From an uncultured Oscillospiraceae bacterium (GTDB lineage: Bacteria > Bacillota > Clostridia > Oscillospirales > Acutalibacteraceae), in contig CABSLQ010000024.1 of assembly GCA_902478605.1 (NCBI GenBank), positions 1 through 41,726 on the forward strand: DNA of 41,726 nucleotides, written 5' to 3'. The notes below the pieces were generated by a model, which saw nothing but the letters and a program-made list of their open reading frames with translations, was not told where the DNA came from and made no database searches. The position numbers and the translations under genes are program-made. Within the stretch, counting starts at the first letter, position 1; the number at the start of each line of letters is the position of its first letter. Positions 1 to 8,734 of the stretch are shown here, piece after piece.

Positions 1-10
1 CCCCCCCCTC

Positions 11-460
11 TCAAGACCTCTTCGCCTGCCGTTCACGGGGAGCTATGTACTTCTCGAGCGTCACCACCGTACCTTTCCCCTTGTGCGATGTAACCCTCAG
101 CTTGTCCGAAAAGCTCTCCATCACCGAGAAACCCAGACCGGAGCGCTCCTCTCCCCCCGTGGTAAAGAGCGGTTCCATCGCCTGCTTCACATCCTCGATG
201 CCACAGCCGCGGTCGCGGATTTTTATCACCACCCTTCCGCCGGGATACAACCTCACCTGCAACCGGATTTCTCCGATGGCATCGGGGTAGGCGTGCACGA
301 TGCAGTTTGTCACCGCTTCGGACACCGCCGTGCGAATATCCGCCAGCTCGTCCACTGCCGGATCCAGCTGGGAAACAAAAGCCGCCACCGCTGCGCGGGC
401 GAACCCCTCATTGGCGGAACGGCTCGGAAATGTCAGCTTCATTTCATTCTCTGGTTTCAT
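11..460 (-). CDS. spoIIAB: Anti-sigma F factor SpoIIAB (serine kinase)
   Basis: SpoIIAB binds and inhibits the first forespore sigma factor and phosphorylates SpoIIAA. The 149-residue protein is a full-length GHKL-type ATPase. The N-box reads EAVTNCIVHAYP, the G1 box RDRGCGIED, and the G2 region SGLGFSVMESF. Its ATG overlaps the spoIIAA stop by four bases (ATGA), the usual arrangement of this operon. The stop lies 10 bases from the left edge, so sigF is expected just outside the window. The ATP-lid and kinase residues look intact. Confidence is high because the neighbour is a clear SpoIIAA. Confidence 0.95.
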   Translation of the reverse strand: MKPENEMKLTFPSRSANEGFARAAVAAFVSQLDPAVDELADIRTAVSEAVTNCIVHAYPDAIGEIRLQVRLYPGGRVVIKIRDRGCGIEDVKQAMEPLFTTGGEERSGLGFSVMESFSDKLRVTSHKGKGTVVTLEKYIAPRERQAKRS

Positions 461-783
461 ACGGTATGTTCCTCCTTGACCTCCAGTATGCCGAGCTTGT
501 CCAGCCCGGCCAAACGCATCACCTTACCGATGCGTTCCGACGTGCCCGTCACCAGCAGGTTCCCGCCCAGTGTCTGCATCAGCCGGTATCGCCCCATGAC
601 CAATCCGATACCCGAACTGTCCATGAAGGACACCCCGCTGAAATCCAACAGCAGCGTTTTGTACTTGAGCCGTTCCACCTCGGCATCGATCCGCTCCCGT
701 ACGTCCCGGGCCGCGTGATGATCGATTTCGCCCATCAGCCGGACATGCAGCTTGTCCTCCCGGGCGTCCATCTGTATCGTCAT
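457..783 (-). CDS. spoIIAA: Anti-sigma F factor antagonist SpoIIAA
   Basis: SpoIIAA is a small STAS-domain protein that, when unphosphorylated, frees sigma F from SpoIIAB in the forespore. The ATG at 783 gives 108 residues, the normal size. A longer open frame to 864 adds a tail unlike the family that runs into the upstream terminator. The motif FMDSSGIG is the phosphorylation site, with Ser57 matching the Ser phosphorylated by SpoIIAB in Bacillus. A purine-rich AGGAAGG lies upstream of the start. It is the first gene of the operon. I looked for a sigma-H promoter upstream and found no convincing match. Confidence 0.94.
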   Translation of the reverse strand: MTIQMDAREDKLHVRLMGEIDHHAARDVRERIDAEVERLKYKTLLLDFSGVSFMDSSGIGLVMGRYRLMQTLGGNLLVTGTSERIGKVMRLAGLDKLGILEVKEEHTV

Positions 784-844
784 GCCTGTTCCGTTCCTTC
801 CTGATTTACTCCAGATTTTGGATTTCCTTGGTAGTATGTGCAAC

Positions 845-878
845 AAAAAAACTCCTATCCACAATGATAGGAGTTTTT
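845..878. terminator. Bidirectional hairpin terminator after folC
   Basis: A perfect stem ACTCCTAT/ATAGGAGT with an eight-base loop is flanked by A and T tracts. It should end leftward transcription from ispD-ispF-folC and insulate the spoIIA operon, whose start codon is about 60 bases further on. Confidence 0.85.
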
Positions 879-962
879 CACTGCAAATTTACGCGAAATC
901 CGCCGTCGAATGCGCACTATTTTTGTCGAAACGTGGATACAAACTGCATATTCCGTGTCGAA

Positions 963-2225
963 TTATACAGATAGTAACCTCTTCCGCGCCCAAGATGCCA
1001 GATAAAAGGAACCGGCCACCAGCAAGGGACCCTGTACGCTCTCCCGCGCAAGGCGAAGCGCTTCTTCCGGCGAATCCACCGCGGCGACATCCGCACAATA
1101 GGGCGCCATTTGCTCCGCGAGGCGCGCTGCCGGCAGGGCACGGGGGTTGTCCGGCGTACAGCACACGATACGCGCACACAGCGGCGCCAGAATAGAGGCA
1201 CACCGTGCGGTATCCTTATCTGCCAGCATACCCGCCACCATCGTCAGCGGGCCGTCCGTACCATACCGCTGCAGACTGGCGGCCAGCGCCGCGATCCCAT
1301 GGGGATTATGAGCGCCGTCGATCACCACCAGGGGATCCCGGCGCAGTACCTCCTGCCGGCAGGGCATCGCCGCCTCCGCGAGCCCCGCCGCCACCTGATC
1401 CTCCGGCAGTAGGTAGCCTTTGTTCCGCAGGCAGTCCAGTGCTTCCAGAGCAGTCAAGGCATTGTCCCGCTGGAACGCACCGGTCAGCGGCAGCGTATAG
1501 CGTCTACCTGCCCATGAGAAAGCAAGATGCCTCCAGTCCTCCTGCGCAATCGGCGCCGAAGCCGCCTGGGGCTGCCGCACGGTCAATCCCAGAGCAGCCG
1601 CCCGTTCCCACAGTACCGCCAATGCATCGGGGGGCTGCCCGGGCGCGGTAACCACCGCCGCCCCGCGCTTCAGAATCCCGCATTTATTCTCCGCGATTTG
1701 TTCCACCGTTTCGCCGAGCCACGCCGTGTGGTCTAAAGCCACCGGCGTCAACACCGTGACCAGCGGCCCTTCCCACACATTGGTCGCATCCCCGCGGCCG
1801 CCCATGCCACATTCGATCACGCAGAGCTCCGCCTTTTGCTCAGCAAACCACCCAATCGCCGCCAGCGTGGTCAGCTCAAACTCGGACAGCGCCCCCGCTT
1901 CCCCCATATCGAGCCCCAGCAGGCGTTGTGTCCAGGCGGCAAACGCCTCCGGCGGTATAGACAGGCCATCGATGGTGATGGTATCCAGCAGGCCGGTGAC
2001 AGATGGTGATGTATACAGGCCGGTTTTGTACCCGCAGGCGGTGGCCGCTGCCTGTATCATGCGGGCGGTGGAGCCTTTCCCGTTGGTGCCCGCAATGTGC
2101 ACCACGCGCAGCTGCCGTTCCGGATGCCCCATCTGATCCAGAGCACAGTACATACGGTCGAGCCCCGGCTTCATGCCGTCCGCCCGCATCCCCTCCACGG
2201 TACGCAGTGCCTCTTCCCCCGTCAT
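963..2225 (-). CDS. folC: Folylpolyglutamate synthase / dihydrofolate synthase FolC
   Basis: FolC adds glutamate to folates and usually also makes dihydrofolate from dihydropteroate. It is a cytoplasmic Mur-ligase-family enzyme. The ATG at 2225 gives 420 residues, the family length; a longer frame to 2351 adds an unrelated leader. The P-loop GTNGKGS is at residues 46-52, followed by YTSPSV, the metal and ATP region CGMGGRGDATN, and the C-terminal-domain motif DGAHNPHG. The start overlaps the ispF stop by four bases, so it is the last gene of an ispD-ispF-folC operon that ends at the hairpin at 845-878. Confidence 0.93.
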   Translation of the reverse strand: MTGEEALRTVEGMRADGMKPGLDRMYCALDQMGHPERQLRVVHIAGTNGKGSTARMIQAAATACGYKTGLYTSPSVTGLLDTITIDGLSIPPEAFAAWTQRLLGLDMGEAGALSEFELTTLAAIGWFAEQKAELCVIECGMGGRGDATNVWEGPLVTVLTPVALDHTAWLGETVEQIAENKCGILKRGAAVVTAPGQPPDALAVLWERAAALGLTVRQPQAASAPIAQEDWRHLAFSWAGRRYTLPLTGAFQRDNALTALEALDCLRNKGYLLPEDQVAAGLAEAAMPCRQEVLRRDPLVVIDGAHNPHGIAALAASLQRYGTDGPLTMVAGMLADKDTARCASILAPLCARIVCCTPDNPRALPAARLAEQMAPYCADVAAVDSPEEALRLARESVQGPLLVAGSFYLASWARKRLLSV

Positions 2226-2707
2226 GTCGCCGCCTCCCGCCGTTTCAGCAGGCAGACGGCATGGGCCGCCATGCCCTCGCCGGCGCCGGTAAAGCCGAGC
2301 CCCTCCTCGGTGGTTGCCTTGACATTCACCTGTTCCCATGCGATACCACACGCCGCCGCGAGATTTTCGCGCATGGCAGGAATATAGGGGGCCAGCTTGG
2401 GCCGCTGTGCCAGAACGGTGGCGTCGATATTTTCCACCAGCCAGCCGGCCGCTTCCACCGCGGCGGCCACGCGGCGCAGCAGCATAAGGCTGTCCGCCCC
2501 GGCATAAGCGGGATCGGTATCGGGAAACATCCCCCCGATATCCCCGAGAGCGGCCGCACCAAGCAGCGCATCCGCCACCGCATGTGCCAGCACGTCCGCA
2601 TCCGAATGGCCAAGCAGCCCCTTTTCATAGGCGATATCCACCCCGCCGAGAATAAGCCTGCGTCCCTCGGCCAAGCGGTGCACATCGTATCCGTGTCCGA
2701 TTCTCAC
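2222..2707 (-). CDS. ispF: 2-C-methyl-D-erythritol 2,4-cyclodiphosphate synthase IspF
   Basis: IspF catalyses the cyclisation step of the MEP isoprenoid pathway. The 161-residue protein begins GHGYDVHRL, whose Asp8 and His10 bind the metal, followed by GHSDADVLAHA with the third metal ligand. ATTEEGLGFTGAGEG near the end is the family signature. It starts with GTG, and this GTGA overlaps the ispD stop by four bases, which implies translational coupling with the gene two steps earlier in the same pathway. Confidence 0.95.
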   Translation of the reverse strand: MRIGHGYDVHRLAEGRRLILGGVDIAYEKGLLGHSDADVLAHAVADALLGAAALGDIGGMFPDTDPAYAGADSLMLLRRVAAAVEAAGWLVENIDATVLAQRPKLAPYIPAMRENLAAACGIAWEQVNVKATTEEGLGFTGAGEGMAAHAVCLLKRREAAT

Positions 2708-3420
2708 AGCGGTTTTCCCCCTTCCTGTGCCTGAAGCAGACCCTGCGCAAAGGCCATATCTTCGGGTGTGGTGATTTTAATATTGCCGTAGTCCGCCTCG
2801 CACAGCCGCACGCGCACGCCAATGCGTTCCGCCAGCTGGCAGTCGTCCGTGAAATCCAGCCCGGCCGCTTCCGCCTCATGCAAAGCGCGCAGATACAAGC
2901 CCCGTTCAAACACCTGGGGCGTCTGGACGTTCCACAAGCGGGAACGTTCCGGGGTCGACAGGATACAGCCGGTTTCGTCGGCCACCTTAATCGTATCCTT
3001 GACAGGCACGGCGGCCGTCGCCGCCCCGCCGAGGGCAGCTGCCTCCACCACCCGGTCGATGACCGCCGGCCGGATAAGCGGCCGTGCGCCGTCGTGAATG
3101 GCCAATAACGCCGCGTGCTCGTTCGCCGCTTTTACGCCGCACGCCACCGACTGCTGGCGGGTGTCGCCGCCGGCAACCACGGCGGTGCATTTGGCAATGG
3201 CATACTTCTCGCAGAGAGCACGCATTGTCTCGCGGTCCTGCTCCCGCGTTACCAGCACAATTTGGTCGATCGACGCCGCCAGCTCAAAGGCGCGCAGCGT
3301 ATGCGCCACAACCGGCATACCGCACAGGGGCAGAAACAGTTTCGGGGCTCCCATACGGGTCGAACCGCCCGCGGCCACCAGGATGGCGGCGGTATAAGGC
3401 CGCGCCAACGTATTGGACAA
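2704..3420 (-). CDS. ispD: 2-C-methyl-D-erythritol 4-phosphate cytidylyltransferase IspD
   Basis: IspD attaches CMP to methylerythritol phosphate in the MEP pathway. I place the start at a TTG (3420) because GAAAGGAAG lies seven bases before it and the next residues, SNTLARPYTAAILVAAGG, lead into the nucleotide-binding loop AAGGSTRMG. The upstream part of the open frame is cysteine-rich and unlike the family. The protein has 238 residues. HDGARPL and the C-terminal TDD motif of the active site are present. It heads the ispD-ispF-folC operon and has its own promoter just upstream. Confidence 0.93.
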   Translation of the reverse strand: MSNTLARPYTAAILVAAGGSTRMGAPKLFLPLCGMPVVAHTLRAFELAASIDQIVLVTREQDRETMRALCEKYAIAKCTAVVAGGDTRQQSVACGVKAANEHAALLAIHDGARPLIRPAVIDRVVEAAALGGAATAAVPVKDTIKVADETGCILSTPERSRLWNVQTPQVFERGLYLRALHEAEAAGLDFTDDCQLAERIGVRVRLCEADYGNIKITTPEDMAFAQGLLQAQEGGKPL

Positions 3421-3454
3421 AGCCGTCGCTTCCTTTCTACAATAGCATGAGCAT

Positions 3455-3483
3455 ATCATACCACATTGGACGGCGGGCGGCAA
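3455..3483 (-). promoter_or_regulatory. Sigma-A-type promoter of ispD-ispF-folC
   Basis: Read on the minus strand: -35 TTGCCG (3478-3483), a 17-base spacer and -10 TATGAT (3455-3460), about 35 bases before the TTG start of ispD. Confidence 0.65.
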
Positions 3484-3503
3484 CGCCTCTGTCCGTGCGC
3501 AGC

Positions 3504-3530
3504 AAAAAAGCCGGCACACAAGGTGCCGGC
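3504..3530 (-). terminator. Terminator of pfkA
   Basis: On the minus strand GCCGGCAC pairs with GTGCCGGC across a five-base loop and is followed by six T. It lies 18 bases past the pfkA stop and just before the ispD promoter. Confidence 0.92.
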
Positions 3531-3548
3531 CTGCCGCTTCATTACAGG

Positions 3549-4517
3549 TTAAATGCTGATTTCGTGCGCCATTTGATACAAATCGAAATCAAAGGGCTTC
3601 TTCATCTGCAGGGCCTCTTCAATATCGTAGTCGAGAATATGGTCGTTCTGGATGGTGACGACGCGGTTGGATTTGCCGTCGAGGAGAAGCTCCACCGCAT
3701 AGTATCCCATCTGGCTGGCCAGCACCCGGTCGCGCAGCGTGGGCGAACCGCCGCGCTGCACATGGCCGAGAATGGTGGCACGCGTCTCAATGCCGGTGCG
3801 CGCCTGGATCTTATCCGACATCTCGATAACGTGGCCGACTCCCTCGGCCACGATGATGATAAAGTGCTTTTTGCCCGTAGCAGAGGTGGCAAGCATACGC
3901 TCAACGATATCTCTTTCGAAATCAAAGGGGATCTCCGGCACAATGATGCTGGTCGCCCCCACGGCGATGCCGACGTTGAGAGCCAGATACCCTGCACAGC
4001 GGCCCATAACTTCCACCACGCTGCAGCGATCGTGCGACTGCGCCGTATCGCGCAGCTTGTCGATCATCTCCATGCAGGTATTCAGCGCCGTATCGTAGCC
4101 GATCGTATGCTCACAGCAGGAAATATCGTTGTCAATGGTGCCGGGAATGCCGATGCAGGGCATACCCGCACGGGTCAGATCCTGCGCCCCGCGGAAGGAA
4201 CCATCGCCGCCGATGACCACGACGCCTTCGATTCCGTTGGCGCGGCAGGTTTCCACCGCTTTTTTGACACCCTCTTGGGTGCAGAATTCGGGGCTGCGCG
4301 CCGTGTACAGCATAGTGCCGCCCCGATGGATGATATCCGACACGCTGCGCAGATTCATCTCCAGGAAATCCCCGTGAATCAGACCGTTATATCCCCGGTA
4401 GACACCGAGCACCTCCACGCCTTTGCTCAGAGCCGTACGCACAACCGCGCGTATTGCCGCGTTCATACCCGGCGCATCGCCGCCACTGGTGAGCACCGCA
4501 ATTTTTTTTGTTGCCAC
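3549..4517 (-). CDS. pfkA: ATP-dependent 6-phosphofructokinase PfkA
   Basis: PfkA phosphorylates fructose-6-phosphate, the committed step of glycolysis. I choose the GTG at 4517 because GGAGAG lies about seven bases upstream; the ATG at 4532 has no ribosome site. The resulting 322 residues fit the bacterial family. MATKKIAVLTSGGDAPGMN is the N-terminal nucleotide site. GGDGS (103-107) with Gly106 is the pattern of ATP-using enzymes and not of pyrophosphate-using ones. PGTIDND carries the catalytic aspartates. It has its own promoter and terminator and is separate from dnaE, although the two genes are often adjacent in clostridia. Confidence 0.95.
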   Translation of the reverse strand: MATKKIAVLTSGGDAPGMNAAIRAVVRTALSKGVEVLGVYRGYNGLIHGDFLEMNLRSVSDIIHRGGTMLYTARSPEFCTQEGVKKAVETCRANGIEGVVVIGGDGSFRGAQDLTRAGMPCIGIPGTIDNDISCCEHTIGYDTALNTCMEMIDKLRDTAQSHDRCSVVEVMGRCAGYLALNVGIAVGATSIIVPEIPFDFERDIVERMLATSATGKKHFIIIVAEGVGHVIEMSDKIQARTGIETRATILGHVQRGGSPTLRDRVLASQMGYYAVELLLDGKSNRVVTIQNDHILDYDIEEALQMKKPFDFDLYQMAHEISI

Positions 4518-4611
4518 GTTTGTTCTCTCCATTCTGGCCGCGGTCTGACAAAACCGCCGCTGTTCTATTATACGTCTGCCAAAGGCATACGCCATAATCG
4601 CAATCGTATTT

Positions 4612-4640
4612 ATTATATAAAAATGTCAAAGAAATATCAA
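4612..4640 (-). promoter_or_regulatory. Strong sigma-A-type promoter of pfkA
   Basis: On the minus strand: -35 TTGATA (4635-4640), 17-base spacer, -10 TATAAT (4612-4617). This leaves a leader of roughly 90 bases before the GTG start. A second TATAAT at 4567-4572 lacks a good -35. Confidence 0.75.
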
Positions 4641-4712
4641 TTTCAGTTTTATCTAAGAAAGAAGGCTAATTTCAGGAAATCTTCGACTATAACGACAAGT
4701 ATTTAACCACTG

Positions 4713-7700
4713 TTACTTTAAAACGGCCACATTCTCGTCTCCCAGCACGCGCCGCAGTTCGCCGAAGAGCGGATCGTTGGGCATTATCCACAGACTGCGC
4801 GGGGCCCGCACAAGCTTTCCCGTATCGGCAAAGCGGATATATACGGGCTCGTCCCCCTCAAAAATGGAGAGCAGGTTCACCGCGTGCTTATACAGCGGAT
4901 CCGCCTCCGACGCCAGGCGCAGATACAGGCCATGCCGCGCCGAGGGGGGCGCCTCCTTTGCCGTTTCCCGTTTGCTTTGCGGGGCTTCGGCAGCGGGAAG
5001 CGCGCCCGGCGGGGGAGCCGCCGTCACGCGATCACACACCAGCTTGGGTTCCTCTTCCTCGCGTACGCTGATCCGGCCCGAAACAAGCACCGCCGTCCCC
5101 GGCTGGAGCAGGGCGCCGTAGCGTTCCAGCGTCTGCGGGAACACAAGCAGCTCCATCGAACCGTACAGGTCCTCAAACTGTGCATAGGCCATGGTCGCCT
5201 GGCTGCGCGTCACCTGGGTGCGCAGATGATCCACCATGCCGAGCAGCTGCACCTGCGTGCCGTCCGCGTAACGGCCTGACCGCTCCTCTATGGCCTCGAG
5301 AATGCGATCGATGCGTACCGCGTGCAGCGGCTTGTACATGCCGGCATACGGCTCGAGCGGATGACCGGAAAGGTAGAGACCGGTGACCTCCTTTTCCATT
5401 GCCAGCCGATCGGCATAGGACAGCTCCTCCACGGCAGGCAGCGGGATTTCCTCCTGCCCGCCGAGCTCAGGCGAATCGAAAAAGCCCATCTGGCCGTCAA
5501 GGTTGCGCCGGTTGGCGTCGTCCAGCTGATCGATCACCTGATCCGCAACCTCCAGCATCTGATGGCGGTTTGCCCCCAGCCCGTCCAGCGCACCGCAGCG
5601 TATCAGGCTGTCCAGACCGCGGCGGTTGAATTCCCGGCAGGAGGACAGCCGCTTGCAGAAGGAATAAAAGCTGGTATACGGCCCGTTCTCCTCCCGTTCG
5701 CGGACAAGCTCCTGAATAAAGGCGTTGCCAAGGTTTTTGACCGCCAGCAGGCCAAACCGGATATGATCGCCGGCCACCGTAAAGCCGGCGCCGCTTTCAT
5801 TGACCGACGGGGGCAGCACGTCGATGCCCAGGCGGTTGCATTCCCCGATATACCCGGCCACCTTGCCGCTGCCCAGCACGCTGGTGAGCAGGGCGGCCAT
5901 GTACTCCTTGGGATAAAAGCATTTGAGATAAGCGGTCTGATACACCACCACGGCATACGCCGCCGCATGCGGCTTATTGAAGGCATACGAAGCAAAGGCA
6001 GACATATCGTTAAAAATAACATCGGCTATTTTTCCCGGAATCCCGCGCCGTTCGCACCCTTCCACGATCACCTGGCCGTTTTCCACAAGGCCGTGAAGGA
6101 AGATCTCCCGCTCGCGCGCCATGACGTCGTGCTTCTTCTTGGACATGGCGCGGCGCACCACATCCGCCCGGCCCAGCGAATACCCGGCCAGGGCGCGGAA
6201 CACCTGCATGACCTGCTCCTGATACACGATGCAGCCGTAGGTGACGCTGAGAATCGGTTCCAGCATCGGATGGAGATAGCGCACCTGTTCGGGATGATGC
6301 CGGTTGTGGATATATTTGGGGATGGAATCCATCGGCCCGGGCCGGTACAGCGCAATGACGGCGATGATGTCCTCAAAGCGATCGGGCTTCAGCGACATGA
6401 GCACCCGCTTGAGACCGGAGGATTCCATTTGAAATACCCCGTCGCTGTGGCCGGCGGAGAGCATCTCATATACCTCGTGCGCATCCTGCGGAATGGCATC
6501 GACACGGAAACCGGGTGTGTGCAGACGGATCAGGCGTTCCGCCTCCGCAATGACGGTGAGGTTGCGCAGGCCGAGGAAGTCCATCTTGAGCATGCCCAGT
6601 TCCTCGAGGTTGCCCATCGGGTACTGGGTGGCGACGACCTCGCTGTTGACGCAGAGGGGGACAAAATCGCTCACCGGGCGGGGCGCGATAACCACGCCCG
6701 CCGCGTGGGTGGAGGCGTTGCGCGGCATGCCCTCCACCTTCTTGGCCATATCCACGAGCCGGCGCACCTGCTCGTCCCCCTCCACACATTCGCGGAAGGC
6801 CTTGGACTGTTCGAGTGCCTTGTCCAGCGTCATGTTCAGTTCCCACGGGACCAGCTTGGCCACCTTGTCCGCCAGGGCGTACGGCAGGGCCATGGCGCGG
6901 GCCACATCGCGTATGGCGGCGCGCGCCGCCATGGTGCCGAAGGTGATGATCTGTGCCACCCGGTCCGCGCCGTAACGGGAAATAACATAATCGATGACCT
7001 GCTGCCGCTTTTCGGTGCAGAAGTCGATATCAAAATCGGGCATGCTCACCCGCTCCGGATTAAGAAAACGTTCAAAAAGGAGGTTATACTTGAGGGGATC
7101 GATGGCGGTGATACCAATGCAGTAGGCGCATAAGCTGCCCGCGCCGGATCCCCGCCCCGGGCCAACCGGGATATCGTGGGTCTTGGCATAATGGACATAG
7201 TCGTGCACAATGAGGTAATAGTCGACATACCCCATCTTTCGAATCGTATCCAGCTCATAGCGCAGGCGCTCCGTCACCTCGGGGGCGGGCTGTTCGCCGT
7301 AAAGCCGATGCATCCCTTCGGTGCACAGACGCTCAAAGTAGGCATAGGTATCGGTTTCCGGCACATCGTCGGGCAGATCAAAGGTCGGGAGCTTCAGCTT
7401 GCCGAATTCCAGTTCCACATGACAGCGCTCTGCAATCCGTGCCGTGTTGTCGAAGGCCTCGGGGATGGCGGGAAAGAGGGCGCGCATTTCTTCTTCCGAT
7501 TTGATATAAAATTCATCGGTTGCAAAGGCCATCGGGCTCGGGTCGTCCACCGTGGTGCCCGTCTGGATACAGACGAGCACCTTCTGCACGCTGGCATCCT
7601 CACGGGTCAGATAATGCGCATCGTTGGTACACACGACGGGAATCCCCGTCTCCTGGGACAGACGGAGGATCTGGGGGTTGATCGCCTTTTGTTCCCCCAG

Positions 7701-8234
7701 GCCATGATCCTGTAGCTCGAGAAAGTAGTTGTCCTGCCCGAACAGGCGGTTATACCACAGGGCGGTTTCCTTTGCCCCGGCGAAATCCCCCCGGCGCAGT
7801 GCCCGCGGAATTTCCCCCGCCAGGCAGGCAGACAGCGCAATCAGGCCCTCGTGATACTGCTCGAGCAGCGCATGATCCACGCGCGGGCGGCTGTAAAAGC
7901 CCTCCGTCCAGGCCGCCGAAACCAGCTTGAGCAGGTTGTGATAGCCCGTTTCGTTCTCACACAGCAGCACCAGATGGCTGTGCTCGCTGTCCACCCCATG
8001 CACCTTATCGAACCGGGTGCGCGCCGCGACATACACCTCACAGCCGAGAATGGGCCGGATCCCTTCCCGGCGCGCCGCCTTATAAAAATCCACCACGCCG
8101 TACATGACGCCGTGATCGGTGATGGCGATCGCCTCCTGCCCAAGCTCACGGGCACGGCGAACCAGCCCCTCGATACGGCAGGCGCCGTCGAGCAGGCTGT
8201 ATTCACTGTGCACATGCAGATGGACAAAGGCCAT
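4713..8234 (-). CDS. dnaE: DNA polymerase III alpha subunit DnaE
   Basis: A replicative C-family DNA polymerase of 1173 residues. An N-terminal PHP domain (HLHVHSEYSLLDG, AITDHG, CEVYVA, NDAHYL) keeps the metal-binding histidines and acids, so a PHP 3'-5' exonuclease could be active, unlike in E. coli. GPGRGSGAGS is at 358-367, and PDFDIDF gives catalytic Asp400 and Asp402. The fingers, a helix-hairpin-helix segment and an OB fold (residues ~985-1075) follow. In Firmicutes DnaE usually works beside PolC in primer extension. The ATG follows AAGGAGG closely, and the gene sits 12 bases after a small membrane-protein gene in the hprK-whiA cluster. Confidence 0.96.
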   Translation of the reverse strand: MAFVHLHVHSEYSLLDGACRIEGLVRRARELGQEAIAITDHGVMYGVVDFYKAARREGIRPILGCEVYVAARTRFDKVHGVDSEHSHLVLLCENETGYHNLLKLVSAAWTEGFYSRPRVDHALLEQYHEGLIALSACLAGEIPRALRRGDFAGAKETALWYNRLFGQDNYFLELQDHGLGEQKAINPQILRLSQETGIPVVCTNDAHYLTREDASVQKVLVCIQTGTTVDDPSPMAFATDEFYIKSEEEMRALFPAIPEAFDNTARIAERCHVELEFGKLKLPTFDLPDDVPETDTYAYFERLCTEGMHRLYGEQPAPEVTERLRYELDTIRKMGYVDYYLIVHDYVHYAKTHDIPVGPGRGSGAGSLCAYCIGITAIDPLKYNLLFERFLNPERVSMPDFDIDFCTEKRQQVIDYVISRYGADRVAQIITFGTMAARAAIRDVARAMALPYALADKVAKLVPWELNMTLDKALEQSKAFRECVEGDEQVRRLVDMAKKVEGMPRNASTHAAGVVIAPRPVSDFVPLCVNSEVVATQYPMGNLEELGMLKMDFLGLRNLTVIAEAERLIRLHTPGFRVDAIPQDAHEVYEMLSAGHSDGVFQMESSGLKRVLMSLKPDRFEDIIAVIALYRPGPMDSIPKYIHNRHHPEQVRYLHPMLEPILSVTYGCIVYQEQVMQVFRALAGYSLGRADVVRRAMSKKKHDVMAREREIFLHGLVENGQVIVEGCERRGIPGKIADVIFNDMSAFASYAFNKPHAAAYAVVVYQTAYLKCFYPKEYMAALLTSVLGSGKVAGYIGECNRLGIDVLPPSVNESGAGFTVAGDHIRFGLLAVKNLGNAFIQELVREREENGPYTSFYSFCKRLSSCREFNRRGLDSLIRCGALDGLGANRHQMLEVADQVIDQLDDANRRNLDGQMGFFDSPELGGQEEIPLPAVEELSYADRLAMEKEVTGLYLSGHPLEPYAGMYKPLHAVRIDRILEAIEERSGRYADGTQVQLLGMVDHLRTQVTRSQATMAYAQFEDLYGSMELLVFPQTLERYGALLQPGTAVLVSGRISVREEEEPKLVCDRVTAAPPPGALPAAEAPQSKRETAKEAPPSARHGLYLRLASEADPLYKHAVNLLSIFEGDEPVYIRFADTGKLVRAPRSLWIMPNDPLFGELRRVLGDENVAVLK

Positions 8235-8246
8235 GGGAAATCCTCC

Positions 8247-8723
8247 TTATGCGGCTTTATACCGCAGGGTCAATACCGATACCCACAGTATCAGCAGGCC
8301 GGCGCCGTACAATATCGAAAAGGCCGGTATATGGGAAAACAGGCTGTTCCAAAGGCTGTCCGGATTCCCGCATGACGAAAGGCCCAGCATCTCTTTGGAT
8401 ACAAGCGGCAGCAGCCAATACGCGGCCGCGGCACCTGCGGCGCAGAGAACCGCCGCAACGCCCCACAGCCAGTGGGCCCGAAGCAACAGCAGGATGGTCA
8501 TCGTCACGGCCGCGGCTGTCAGCAGAGCGGGCAGAAACAGCCTCCACTGTGTCAGCAAGATCGAAAAGGGGGAAACGGTCTCCAGTTGATATCCTGATGG
8601 TCCCATGTCCAGCTTACCGGCCAGGAAACCTGCCGTACGCCATGCTCCCGGCAGATACGTGCCGATCGCGCAGGCCAGCGCGCCGACCGCTGCCCATCCC
8701 GTCGCCATGCCGGCCGTTTTCAT
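8247..8723 (-). CDS. Small integral membrane protein, function unknown
   Basis: The 158-residue protein has four hydrophobic segments (about residues 5-24, 58-77, 81-106 and 132-153) joined by short loops. A loop with two charged patches and a Cys (SSCGNPDSLWNSL) lies before the last helix. I recognise no family. The ATG follows AGGAGG and the gene is packed between whiA (11 bases) and dnaE (12 bases), so it is probably co-transcribed with them. Nothing in it suggests a link to either neighbour's function. Confidence 0.75.
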   Translation of the reverse strand: MKTAGMATGWAAVGALACAIGTYLPGAWRTAGFLAGKLDMGPSGYQLETVSPFSILLTQWRLFLPALLTAAAVTMTILLLLRAHWLWGVAAVLCAAGAAAAYWLLPLVSKEMLGLSSCGNPDSLWNSLFSHIPAFSILYGAGLLILWVSVLTLRYKAA

Positions 8724-8734
8724 GTGCCGTCCTC

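Noticed and set aside
783..845. Sigma-H promoter for spoIIA
   Set aside because: AGGAGTT and AGGAAAT occur, but no GAAT-type -10 lies at the right distance.
5322..7133. 603-codon plus-strand open frame
   Set aside because: It lies entirely antisense to dnaE, is rich in His, Gln and Arg as expected for a shadow of a GC-rich gene, and has no ribosome site.
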